DNA of 64,000 nt, taken from positions 58,448,528 to 58,512,527 of the forward strand of contig OY720345.1 of the NCBI GenBank assembly GCA_963082975.1. Direction: 5' to 3'. Under the pieces are notes generated by a model. It was not told the origin of the DNA and made no database searches. It saw nothing but the letters and a program-made list of their open reading frames with translations. The DNA comes from Labia minor (taxonomy: Eukaryota; Arthropoda; Insecta; Dermaptera; Spongiphoridae). A program made the translations under genes and the position numbers. The first letter of the stretch is position 1. Every line of letters starts with the position of its first letter. Below, one piece after another: positions 54,438-64,000 of this stretch.

Positions 54438-55757
54438 TTAGTAATTAATAATTGTGGGGAGCATTTGTGCTGGACCAATGTGACCATATCTTTTATGTAC
54501 AAAATCAATTATTTTGTTTCCAAATACTGAAGATACAAATATTTTTGGTTTGCCTTTTGTTTTCTTTAATAATAACCCTTTTCTATATTCGATCTGTTTC
54601 TCTTTTTCTAATTCTGAAAGATGTTCTTTCTGATCTTTTAATATCTCAGGTAAATCTATTAAATTCACAACCTGAATTGTATCTTCATCTTCAAAGTATT
54701 CAAGGACTGGGTACCTGCTCAAAAGGTCAGCTAATATATTTTCACTTCCTTTTTTATATATAATATTGAAGTTGAATTGTGATAAATAAAGAATCAAATC
54801 TCCAAGGATCTCGTTAGTTCTAGCTTTTGTTTTCAGATTTTCTAAAGGTTTATGATCACTATAGACTGTAAATTTTCGTCTAATTAAATAGTATTGCCAA
54901 AATTTAATTGCATCTTTTATGGCTTTACATTCCAAATGAATGATATCAAACCGTTTTTCTCTTTCTGAAAGTTTTCGAGAATAATATGCCACTGGGTGTA
55001 GAATTCCGTCTTCTTGTGGCTGTTTAAGTGTTGCACCTATCCCTTTGTAACTTGCATCTGTTTCAATAAAAACGGGTTTCTTTATATCATAAATAGCTAG
55101 AATTGGTGCGGAACATAGATAATCTTTTATGGTATTGAAAGACCGTTCACAATCCTCACACCATATAAACTTAACATCTTTTCTCAATAAACGATGTAAT
55201 GGCTCTAATATTTGGCTGCTCTTTTCTATATATTTTAGATAAAAATTTATCGAGCCCAGAATGCTACGCACACCAATTTTATCGGATGGCCTTTGAAGAT
55301 TTTGGATTGAATTTGATTGAATTTTGAATCCTGAATTGTAGGAAATGGAAAACATTCTGAGACTATAAGTTTATTTAATCTTCTAAAATCTATACAGAGA
55401 CTTTTTATACAGACATCTTTTTTTAATGCTACAGGGAATGCATAAGGAGAGTCCGATTCTTCAATAATTCCTGCTTCTAACAAAAATTTTATTTGAGTTT
55501 TTATTTCTTTATCGTCAGGAATTGAACATTTATAAGGTCGACAAGCGACATATTCTTCTTTAATTAGTTTTATCTCTGCCTCGCTTGATTTTATTTTTCC
55601 AATATCATATTTATTTTTAGCAAACATATCTTTATATTTTCTTATTAATTGTAAAATTATATCTTTTTTATCTTATCTTCGATGTGGTCTAATTTAATCA
55701 AAAATTCATCACTATCTTTTTCATTATTATTATTATTTTTATTAAAATCAAATTGAA
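54438..55757 (-). pseudogene. G2 reverse transcriptase, RNase H and start of integrase
   Basis: Minus strand: KYKDMFAKNKYDIGKIKSSE, RPYKCSIPDDKEIKTQIKFL and GIIEESDSPYAFPVALKK, then CIDFRRLNKLIVSECFPFPT. Next is a large gap: from there the frame jumps to RSILGSINFYLKYIEKSSQI, so the RT palm with its YxDD box is deleted (near 55300-55360). Then RNase H (IETDASYKGIGATLKQ, HLECKAIKDAIKFWQYYL, VYSDHKPLENL) and the integrase HKRYGHIGPAQ, where the sequence breaks at about 54440. This is a Ty3/gypsy-type element. Confidence 0.88.
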
Positions 55758-56945
55758 GAGAAAGAAGAGCAAAACCGTTTTAGACCAGGAAGATCTTGTA
55801 TCGATAATTTATTTAGCATTAAACAACTTATGGAAAAGTTAACCGCTCATGGAGGTCAATTACACCTAATATTCATAGATTTAAAAAAGGCTTACGATAC
55901 CGTCCCAATACAAAAACTCTGGGAGGCAATGAGAGAAAACAAAATCGATACCGTATATATTAATGCAATAAAGGGAATCTATAAGAACAATATAAGCCAA
56001 GTTAAGACGGGGTGGGGATTGACAAATCCATTTTCGGTAACAAAAGGTCTGAAACAGGGATGTTGCCTGTCTCCGACCTTATTTAAAATATATTTAAATT
56101 CAGCTCTAGAAAAGTGGACAAGGAAATGTAAAAGTATGGGTGTGCAGATTGGTGATAGACATATTTATACTTTATTATTTGCGGACGATCAGGTTATTAT
56201 TGCGGAGGACTTTGATGATACTTCTTATATGCTAAGGAAACTTAAAGAAGAATATGACAGAGGGGACTAGAAATAAACACAGAAAAAAAACAACACATGG
56301 CGGTAGGGTCAAAAGGAGAAGATATAAAATTAGACGGAGTATTAATAAAAACAAATAACCAGTACAAATATGTTGGGAACATATTAACTAATGACGCTCG
56401 TGATGAAAAAGATATTTTAAATAAAATAGGAAAAGGACGAGCTATTACTGCACAAATAAATTCACTGCTTTGGAGTAAAAACATTCAGAATAAAACAAAA
56501 CTCCATATGTTTAAATCATTGGTGGAAAGCTGTGTAACATATGTTTGCAGAAGTTTGGACATTAAACAAGGCAATGAAAAACCGATTGATGGCAGTGGAA
56601 AACAGCTATTGGAGACGATGCTGTGGAGTGACACTATTCGACCATGTAAGAAACGAAATAATTAGACAGAGGATAGGAGTACAAGAGACGATAGTAGAAA
56701 GGATCGAAAAAAAGCAACTATCCTGGTATGGTCATATGAGACGAATGAATGTGGAGAGAATTCCCAGGCAGACCTTCAAATGGACTCTAACTAGAAAGAA
56801 AAAAAGAGGAAGGCCACGAATAAGCTGGAAAGAAGGCATTCAATCGGCAATAAAGAGAAGATGTCTTGATGCCGATTCGTGGCGGAATAGGAGGGAATGG
56901 CAATTAGGATGCGATAAACGGCCAAACATGCTGTAAAACAGTCGC
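55758..56945 (+). pseudogene. Non-LTR retrotransposon L-B, 5'-truncated, inserted in G2
   Basis: Plus strand: NRFRPGRSCIDNLFSIKQLM, LIFIDLKKAYDTVPIQKLWE (A), GLKQGCCLSPTLFKIYLNSA (B) and TLLFADDQVIIAEDFDD (C, FADD intact). Then two frameshifts (about 56265 and 56540), and the tail SWYGHMRRMNVERIP, KKKRGRPRISWKEGI and DSWRNRREWQLGCDKRPNML. The endonuclease and the front of the RT are missing. It sits in the opposite orientation to G2, between its protease and RT. No poly(A) or clear target duplication is seen. Confidence 0.85.
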
Positions 56946-56984
56946 AAATATATATATATTATTTTCATTTTTTCTCAAAATTTG

Positions 56985-57290
56985 AATGATCATTCTGTAA
57001 ATCTATCAATTTTCTTTTATTTAGGCGCTGAGAAATTTTCAAATTCTCGTTTTGAATTAATTGGAACTTCTTTATAGCGTCAATTCCCAGTAATAGGTCG
57101 TAGGAAAAATTATTATTTTTAACAACATAAGTTGTTATATCATCTGTGATGTTTCCGATTTGTAATTTTATTTTTGCCCGGGCCGATACCGGTGATGGTT
57201 TTAATTGTGCCTTTATGCTCTATTATGCATCTCAAAATGAAGTCTTTTTCATTTATTTTTACAATTTATGCGAAAAAATATTTTTGAGAC
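56985..57290 (-). pseudogene. G2 protease C-terminal region
   Basis: Minus strand reads RAKIKLQIGNITDDITTYVV, then NNNFSYDLLLGIDAIKKFQL and IQNENLKISQ. This is the second half of a gypsy-type aspartic protease (V....Y.LLLG.D....F...). The DTG active site should lie just upstream but is not recognised. The sequence ends at a poly(T) run (57300-57316). Confidence 0.7.
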
Positions 57291-57387
57291 ATTATAATTT
57301 TTTTTTTTTTTTTTTACTGTTCTATAAATAATTTAATTTGTAAAGATGTTTTATTTTTCGAAATTTTATTCTGTGTTAAAAGAATAT

Positions 57388-58017
57388 ACAATAAGTTGAC
57401 CTGTGGCCAGGTCCGAACCGACCGACGGTTTGAAATAAATTAATTTCCAGCTTCAGAAACAATTTCAAATAATTTTCATATATCTATTAATGTAATAAAA
57501 AACAGATATGGATACATAAATAATAAATATAAACATTTTTAATTTTATTTTATTTATAATATATATGCAAGACCAGGCTGTGACGTCATGAATGGCTGGA
57601 TGACGTCATGTAATTTTAAATCAAGAAAAAACTAATAAATATGATTTTTCTCGAGGATAAAACCAATACAAAGTGCATGATTCGTGGTGATATATAAAAA
57701 AATCTCCTTTGGTGTGAAAATAACCCTTTCCTTCCTATCGTCGATCGCTAATACTACCACTTCCGGTTTCCGGAATTGCACCAAAAGTTGATCAATTCAT
57801 CCCACTGATGCATTAAGTAAATATACCAAATTTCATCAAAATCGGTTGAGCCGTTCAGGCTGTACACATCTATACGGACGGACAGACGGACGGACAGACA
57901 TCATGCTAAAAATACTTTTTTCTGTTTAGAAAATGCATGATTCGTGGAGATATGTAAAAATCTCCACATGTGAAATTTGGTGTGAAAACAATACCTCCCA
58001 TACTATCGTCGGTCGGT
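57388..58017. repeat. Dispersed repeat F-A, copy 1
   Basis: Shares almost its full length with 58155-58808. It carries inverted ends: ACCGACCGACGG near 57418 and CGTCGGTCGGT near 58003. Internal landmarks are GCTGTGACGTCATGAA, CTACCACTTCCGGTTTCCGG and a GGACGGACAGACGGACGGAC stretch, known as a recurrent motif in invertebrate repeats. It is non-coding. The class is uncertain: a MITE or the tail of a larger element. Confidence 0.75.
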
Positions 58018-58154
58018 AAAAATATATTAAAATTATTAAACATTATTTACATTAATTAAGAGTAATTCAATTACAAATAAATACATGTTAAAAGAATTAA
58101 ATTATTCGTTAAATAACAGTAGTTTAGATTATTTACACAATATATAGTTAAATA

Positions 58155-58808
58155 TCCAATGATAAAATAAGTTGACCTGTGGCCAGGTCCGAACCGACCG
58201 ACGGTTTGAAATAAATTAATTTCCAGCTACAGAAACAATTTCAAATAATTTTAATATATCTATTAATGTAATAAAAATCAGATATGGATATAACATAAAT
58301 ATTTTTAATTTTATTTTATTTATAATATATAGCTGAAGTAGCCGGCGTTGCCGGCGTTACCCGAGGCTGTGACGTCATGAAGGGCTGGGTGACGTCATAT
58401 AATTTTAAATTAAGAAAAACATAATGAAGATGATTTTTCCCGAGGATAAAACCAATACATTCGTGGTGATATGTAAAAAAATCTCCTTATGTGAAATTTG
58501 GTGCGAAAATAACCCTTCCCTTCTTATCGTCGATCGCTAATACTACCACTTCCGGTTTCCGGATTTGCACCAAAAGTTGATCAATTCATCCCACTGATGC
58601 ATTAAGTAAATATACCAAATTTCATCAAAATCCGTTAAGCCGTTCAGGCTGTACACATCTATACGGACGGACAGACGGACGGACAGACATCATGCTAAAA
58701 ATACTTTTTTCTGTTTAGAAAATGCATGATTCGTGGAGATATGTAAAAATCTCCACATGTGAAATTTGGTGTGAAAACAATACCTCCCTTACTATCGTCG
58801 GTCGGTAA
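58155..58808. repeat. Dispersed repeat F-A, copy 2
   Basis: Second copy in the same orientation, 140 bp downstream of copy 1. It has an extra segment AGCTGAAGTAGCCGGCG with TTGCCGGCGTTACCCGAGG near 58331. It ends CGTCGGTCGGTAAA like copy 1 and the isolated terminus at 369-402. Confidence 0.78.
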
Positions 58809-60289
58809 ATAATTATAATTTTATTAAGAAAAACTTATTTATAGTTACATTGAAAACTAGTGTCTTAGATATAATGAAGATGTCGCAGTAAGCATAGCTT
58901 TACAAATATATATGCATAATACAATTTCAATTTAATATAATTTATAATAACATAATCGAATAAAATCTAAAAAATATTAGTTTTATTGATAAAAATGCAA
59001 ACAATATAAAAATAATTTTAAAAAATGTTTTAATTTAACCTTTCATACCTAATAATCTATATATATAAAGGAGAGTGTTTGTATGTATGTATGTATGTAT
59101 ATATGTATGTAATTTGTTTACTTTTTTGCTGTCATAGAAACAAACAAAAAAGAAATTTCCTACTTAACCGACACTTTACCGGTAATTTAGAATTATGAAC
59201 ATCGTGGCCCACTGACTGGCGGACTCATTTTACACAATGTAGCAATCAAAGAATATTTATAATATTTAACTTTTTATTTTAAATTCTAATATTCAAATAT
59301 CATTTCAATTAAATAATTTATTCTAAAAGTCCCCATTTTAATTAATATAATAAAATATAAATCATATTTAACTTAAATTATTTTGTATTTATTCTTTCTA
59401 TATTTGAATACTTCTTTTATTTTAAGGGAGGGAATTAACTATGATCTAAAAAAATTAATAAATGAACTTAATAATAAAAAATCAAATAAATCCATTAATT
59501 TAAATTAATACTATTAATGAATGTATATATTGTTAATTTATCTTTAGTTTTATCAATACTTTTATACCGTTAATTTTTATAAATTGTCTCAAGTCTCTAA
59601 CTTTGCATTTTCTCAAATTTTATTATAATTAAAAATATTCAATAAAAATCAAGCAATGAAATTAAAATATCAAAATGAAATGATCAAGAAATATTATACT
59701 CTATTATAACATATACAATACTTATAAACTATAGGCGGAGGAAATATTAGACGATATCATTGCGGGTTCAGGCCAAATCGATCAACATTAATTAAGATAT
59801 TTTCATTATGACAGATATTAAAAAAACCGCGAATTCAATATCTCTGTTCACTAATTATTTGTAGACTTTAGTAAAACCTACGCATGACTCAATAGATCCG
59901 GATAAACTTTTTCAAATTTTGATCTTAAAATTTATCTTGAAGGTAGTAAAGAAAGAGTAAGATGCGGAAATCAATTGTAAAATATTAGGTGACCCAGACG
60001 ACTCAAATATAATAGGAGATTCGGCAATTGCAATTACAGATAGCGAGGAAAAATTAATCGAGGTAGGAAAAGAGATGAGGTTCGAAATGAATAATGATAA
60101 ATAAATATATTTAGAAACAAACAGGAGCAGTATTAACAAACAAAATGTAGAATTTGAATATGTAGAAAAATTGAATGTAATCACGAAGGATAATAATATT
60201 TGAGAAGAATTTAAATCGAAGTTGCAATCGGGAAACGCCTGTTATCATGCAGTAAAGAGGCTTATCTCATCAAAATTATTATAAAAGGG
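58809..60289. other. AT-rich region with a repeat-like start sequence
   Basis: No gene recognised. At 59057-59112, CTATATATATAAAGGAGAGT followed by a (GTAT)n array resembles the start of dispersed repeats seen in many invertebrates. 59730-60240 has several open but broken plus-strand frames (for example GDPDDSNIIGDSAI), which could be a very decayed LINE leading into the tail at 60290. Confidence 0.4.
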
Positions 60290-60670
60290 AATGAAAATTA
60301 AAATATATAAAACAATTATTTTGTATGTTGTATTATATGAGTGTGAGACATGGTCTATGATCTTAGGAGATGAGAGTGGATTCAGAGTATTTGAGAATAG
60401 GATTCTCCCCAGCATTTATGGGCCAAAGAAAGATGAGGGAATGACGTACGAGAGATGGAACAGAGGTTCAGGATAAGGACACTTGGAGCAATGTGGTTGT
60501 AGCTGCCAAGAACTTTCGAGTACCGTTGAGCCACGCATGGTCTATGACCCTGGGAGATGAGAGTAGATTCAGATTATTCTTTCCAGCATTTATTGGCCAA
60601 AGAAAGATGAGGTCACCGGGGACACTTGGAGAAATGTGGTTGTAGCTGCCAAGAACTTTCGAGTAGATAG
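60290..60670 (+). pseudogene. LINE C-terminal tail, itself partly duplicated
   Basis: The plus frame MKIKIYKTIILYVVLYECET, WSMILGDESGFRVFENRILP, SIYGPKKDE matches the post-RT region of RTE/CR1-type LINEs (Y.CETW.......L.VFE...L..I.GP...). Then DTWSNVVVAAKNFRV. From about 60535 a shorter second copy begins at CATGGTCTATGACC and repeats GGGAGATGAGAGTAGATTCA through the TTGTAGCTGCCAAGAACTTT end. Related to 31330-31660. Confidence 0.7.
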
Positions 60671-60834
60671 ATATAACATATTCAATAATAATATATATAA
60701 TTAATTTACTAAATAAATTAATATATATTTTAAATAATCACACAATAAGAAATGAATGTTTTATGTTATACATTGTTTAAAACAAAATGGATGAAAACCT
60801 TTTACTACTTTCAACTAAATACTATGTACCACTC

Positions 60835-60905
60835 GGGGGTACAGGGGGCGGAGCCCCCGTCTAGATGTGAAGAGCGACGAAGGAGCTCTGAGCAGCTAGT
60901 AATAT
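60835..60905 (+). repeat. Helitron-like terminal sequence with hairpin
   Basis: GGGGGCGGAGCCCCC forms a perfect 6-bp stem with a 3-base loop (about 60845-60859), followed by GTCTAG, then CGACGAAGGAGCTCTGAGCA and GCTAG. A GC-rich hairpin shortly before CTAG is the hallmark of Helitron 3' ends. The body of the element is not recognised. The last 19 bp recur at 45392-45416. Confidence 0.4.
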
Positions 60906-62183
60906 ATAAAGTGTTTCGGCATTATTTATCAATTAATAATTTAAGAGTTATCGAATATTTTAAAATTATACTTGAATGTGACAAATTATTTCTAATAAAT
61001 TTTTATCTGCATACCTATCTCTATTTATCGCTGACATTTTCATAATCTTTTATGATCAATTATGTAGATGATAAATAATTTGAAATCAATTAATAATTCA
61101 TTCAATTACTCCAAATGAAAATACTATAATTTATAGATTGGCCATAATTGATTATTTAATATCTAATATCACATCTAAAATAGATTTTTTTTCAATTTTG
61201 AATGATATGAACCAATATTGATTTGATTTTCCCATCTTGAAGTTACGAGAGAGATTCAATCATCGGGAAGAAAAAAAATCTCCGTCGTGGAATCTGGGTT
61301 AGGGGGATGGGATCGAAGAAGAGGAATAAGATATTTCTGTTTATGTAAGGACTTATAAAAGACATCCAAGCCAGGGAATCGAGGCCAGGATCCAAGTAGC
61401 CTGGGGGAATTCCATTTCCAATTTACAATACCCGAGGGTCACTGTCTGAGGGCGAATATAACCGATCCAAAACGATAATAAATGTACAATAAACGAGAAA
61501 GGGTGACGGTCCCTTTTATTAGGCTATTTTCAAAGAACTAGGATCATCAACCATCATAGGGTAATATATAAAAAAGTAATTGAGTTAAATTTCGAAAAGG
61601 AATTAACGATTATTGATGTTTTGGTTTGACTGTTTGATATTTTAGGCGAATATGTATATATATATATATATATATATTGTATATCATGTGTATTTATGTG
61701 GAATGAACCTGCCCCTTATTATACTGGATTAGATTGACTAAATCGGCAATGCAATTTTTTACTTTTGAATGGTTTAGCCTGGTGGTAATATCTAAGGGCA
61801 AATGGGAAAGTTGTCAGCTTCAATCTTCCTCTTCGATACCTCCAATCTGATCCAATGGATTCCACACGAATGAGATTTCAAGGATCGGATGTCTACATCA
61901 CGCGAGAATGAATCCAAGATCAAAGCTAGTAGCTTAACTTTGGATATCTTATGGTTAAGGATGTTTTTAACAGACCATGTCCACTCAATATTTACTACTA
62001 AATTTAATATTGTTAATAAGTACATATATATATACCATATAAGTTGGAGCATAGTCCATAATATTAAATCCCCCTTATAAATTGAAATTGAGTTCCGTTT
62101 CCGGGCGTTGAAGTGTCAACAAGTCTCAGATATATGTCAGCACTAAAACACTAATTAAAAATAGTTAGAGTTACAGTTTAGGA
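60906..62183. other. AT-rich DNA with two unexplained GC-richer islands
   Basis: The island at 61245-61530 contains a TATA-like TTATAAAAG and two AATAAA-like signals within 180 bp, reminiscent of a solo LTR, but no second copy is seen. The island at 61790-61925 has a minus-strand frame (SFSRDVDIRSLKSHSCGIHW) with no recognised homology. (TA)n at 61654-61677. Confidence 0.35.
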
Positions 62184-62373
62184 CAGTGATTCTCAACCTT
62201 ATTTTTACCGCGGCACACTTTTAACGGTTTAAAAATTTAAACACAAAGAAAAAGATAAGTTTAAAAGATTACCATATTAAAAAAAGTGGTCCCAAAAACG
62301 GTTTACCTTTTTTTTTAGAACCATATTGGAAAAGTCAGAAATGTTTAATCTCGCGGCACATTAAAGTGGTTGA
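62184..62373. repeat. hAT-type MITE with 8-bp target duplication
   Basis: Starts CAGTGATTCTCAACC, with CCGCGGCACAC shortly after. It ends CGCGGCACATTAAAGTGGTTGA, the same sequence inverted (imperfect). It is flanked by GTTTAGGA at 62176-62183 and 62374-62381. The CAGTG start and the exact 8-bp duplication are typical of hAT elements. About nine bases of the right terminus are missing. Confidence 0.85.
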
Positions 62374-62388
62374 GTTTAGGATATTTAA

Positions 62389-62874
62389 GTGCTCCAAACA
62401 TTAACAAAACAACATTAGAAGATTTAGAGGAAATAATCCTTGGATATTCTCACAAAACAACATTAGAAGATTTAGAGGAAATAATCCTTGGATATTCTCA
62501 GGAACAAATTTTAGTTCAAGTATACATTCATAATAAGTGAAGTTAGATTAAAACATTATTTTACTAACATTCAAAGTCAGTGCTGCCATCACAAAAAATA
62601 AAACTTACCAAATAAATATTTTTTACTAATTCATATTTACGTTCCATTTCATACAACTTCGTTCGATAACATGGATATGCAATTTCAATTATTATTTGTG
62701 AAAATGAAAATAGAAATAGAGAAACAGACAAATGATTTAAAAGAATCTTTAACAAAAAATTAACTCCTATGATAGAGGAAAATAAAAAATTAAAACAAAA
62801 AATTGGTAACCTGGAGAATGAGATTGAATATTTAAAGAGAGAGAAGAAAAGTAATAATATTGTTATTTATGGCT

Positions 62875-62880
<6 letters not shown>
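62389..62880 (+). pseudogene. LINE ORF1 remnant: duplicated 16-residue unit and coiled coil
   Basis: 62389-62538 is open and contains KTTLEDLEEIILGYS twice, encoded by a perfect 48-bp tandem repeat (62404-62451, 62452-62499). Downstream, 62766-62880 encodes MIEENKKLKQKIGNLENEIE then YLKREKKSNNIVIYGL. This is a coiled coil ending in the NN(I/L)VI(Y/F)G(L) motif that opens the RNA-binding domain in ORF1 of some LINEs. The frame ends at an (AT)n tract. Stops separate the parts. Confidence 0.6.
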
Positions 62881-62905
<25 letters not shown>

Positions 62906-63390
62906 GAGAGTGGTGATACTTGATCCTGGGTAATACTTAATCCCCATTGAAATTTCCCGTCTTAGAACGTTTTGTCGCCGTTTTGTTGGCATCACTCGGT
63001 GGTAGTGTTGTTTATTTATCGAATCCATGTAATGGTAGCCGCTTGAGTTGATGACATAGACCAATAATATATATATTCTTTTAACTGCTACCTCAATGTT
63101 TTTTTTCAACTTAACGGTAAGTCATATTATTTTCTTGTGTTATATGTTGTAAAGAATTGGTTGATACATTTAAATTGCACCTTTTATTGGCTATTTAAAA
63201 TGACATAGCTTTTTCATACAGACTCACTTTTTTGACATTTTCCAATTTATTAATTTTTTATGTTAAGTGGGGGATAGTTGATCCCTTAGCGTTAAGTGAT
63301 ACTTGATCCTGGGATCAAGTATCACCCACCACGAGATTCTCCTTTTAAGAAGGCAATTTTGATAATTATTATTGTTGTATTATTTATATA

Positions 63391-63570
63391 TTAACACACT
63401 ATGAGCGGGGCGGGTATTTATATTTATTAGTTATCGTTTAAAATAAGTAATTTTAAGTGACATAAGGGAAAATATATATTATCACATTATGAGCGCCTAG
63501 TGTCCGCCCCGCTTATAAGTGGCAGTCCCCGCAACGGGTACAAATACCCACCCCGCTCATAGTGTCTTAA
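63391..63570. repeat. piggyBac-type MITE with TTAA ends
   Basis: Left end TTAACACACTATGAGCGGGG (continuing CGGGTATTT) and right end AAATACCCACCCC with GCTCATAGTGTCTTAA are inverted copies of each other. TTAA at both borders (63391-63394 and 63567-63570) matches the target duplication of the piggyBac superfamily. 180 bp including both TTAA, non-coding. A second internal stem uses GAGCG and CCGCCCCGC. Confidence 0.85.
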
Positions 63571-63637
63571 TACCAGTACCTATTGTTTTAGATGGGACGT
63601 AGGTATAAACGAATGGTTTGACTGCTTTTCCAGGCTA

Positions 63638-64000
63638 CAAAGAGCGCCAGGTTTTTACCAGCATTCAGGAGAAAGAACTGGGCAAGTTTTTGGAAGATAT
63701 GGCAAAAATGTACTACGGCATGACTGTGCTTCAATTTAGACAATTAGCTTACGCATATGCATCAAAAAATAAGTTGATATACCCTCCTTCTTGGGATAAG
63801 AACAAGGAAGAAGGAAGAGATTCGTATAGGAGCTTCGTTGAAAGAAATGGGACCTTATTACTGAGAACACCGGAAGCTACTAGTTTAGCTAGAAGCACAG
63901 CATTTAATAGAACCAACGTGAAGGAATTTTTTGGAAAACTCAAAGATGTTTTTATACGATTTCAATTTCCCCCCGAGCGCGTCTGGAGTATAGATGAGAC
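63638..64000 (+). CDS. Pogo-like transposase, partial
   Basis: The frame is open from a TTTTCCAG acceptor-like site (63626-63633) and reads VFTSIQEKELGKFLEDMAKM, YYGMTVLQFRQLAYAYASKN, RNGTLLLRTPEATSLARSTA, then FNRTNVKEFF and FPPERVWSIDET at the border. This is the CENP-B-type DNA-binding half leading to the first catalytic Asp (W.IDET) of pogo/Tigger transposases. The most N-terminal HTH is not in this frame. MGRRYKR at 63591 could be its start in another exon. The rest of the DDE domain lies beyond 64000. Confidence 0.85.

Larger units (their letters stand above)
62900..64000 (+). mobile_element. Pogo-like (CENP-B/Tigger family) DNA transposon, cut by the window end
   Basis: It begins GGGGAGAGTGGTGATACTTG next to a TA tract, like the ends of pogo-type elements, which insert at TA. 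A related GATACTTGATCCTGGGATCA palindromic sequence lies at 63299-63318. The transposase frame starts by 63638 and runs past 64000. A piggyBac-type MITE sits in its 5' part. The 3' terminus is outside the window. Confidence 0.78.

Noticed and set aside
57416..57442. Pol III B-box-like GGTTCGGACC on the minus strand as a tRNA gene
   Set aside because: No acceptor stem or A box. The sequence is part of the inverted end of repeat F-A.
61245..61530. Solo LTR
   Set aside because: TATA-like and AATAAA-like signals are present, but no TG...CA ends, no duplication and no second copy.

Overview
The window is AT-rich animal DNA, almost certainly from an arthropod. It carries R1 and R2 retrotransposons still joined to their exact 28S rDNA target sequence, and R1 is known only from arthropods. 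It also holds mariner, pogo-like, hAT-like and piggyBac-like DNA transposons, several non-LTR clades and two Ty3/gypsy-type LTR elements. One short GC-rich segment looks like a host exon (a TMEM151-like transmembrane protein). Nearly everything else is mobile DNA, much of it nested, with long AT-rich stretches in which I see no gene. The species cannot be named from the sequence.

Layout. 1-8.6 kb: scattered jockey/R1-type and mariner remnants, the exon, and AT-rich spacer. 8.6-22.4 kb: a complete gypsy element (G1, minus strand) with two LTRs, a tRNA-Leu-type primer site, gag and pol. Its RNase H region is split by a 7.95-kb insertion flanked by a 14-16 bp target duplication. Read on the minus strand, the insertion is: short 28S fragment, R2 element with poly(A), 71 bp of 28S, R1 element. 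This looks like reverse transcription of one read-through rDNA transcript. 22.7-38.2 kb: LINE and mariner remnants, a tRNA-derived SINE, three kinds of short dispersed repeat and a MITE. 38.4-44.2 kb: a jockey-type LINE (J1, minus) split by an RTE-like LINE (L-A copy 1), with a later 551-bp tandem duplication. 44.7-57.3 kb: a second gypsy-type element (G2, minus). Its integrase is split by a block holding an endogenous viral element and a near full-length RTE-like LINE (L-A copy 2), and a third LINE (L-B) lies between its protease and reverse transcriptase. 57.4-64.0 kb: paired dispersed repeats, LINE tails, a hAT-type MITE, a LINE ORF1 remnant, and a pogo-like transposon that contains a piggyBac-type MITE and runs off the end.

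The most notable item is the viral element at about 45.4-51.3 kb. It is a large 3' portion of an alphavirus-like positive-strand RNA virus: a 1226-residue helicase/RNA polymerase frame with all expected catalytic motifs, followed by four tightly spaced or overlapping small frames. Two of the small proteins (P2 and P5) are visibly related to each other, and P3 may share the same stretch. The reading frames are almost unbroken, so the copy is either young or preserved. The second notable item is the 28S-R2-28S-R1 co-insertion in G1, which preserves a rDNA read-through transcript in a non-rDNA site.
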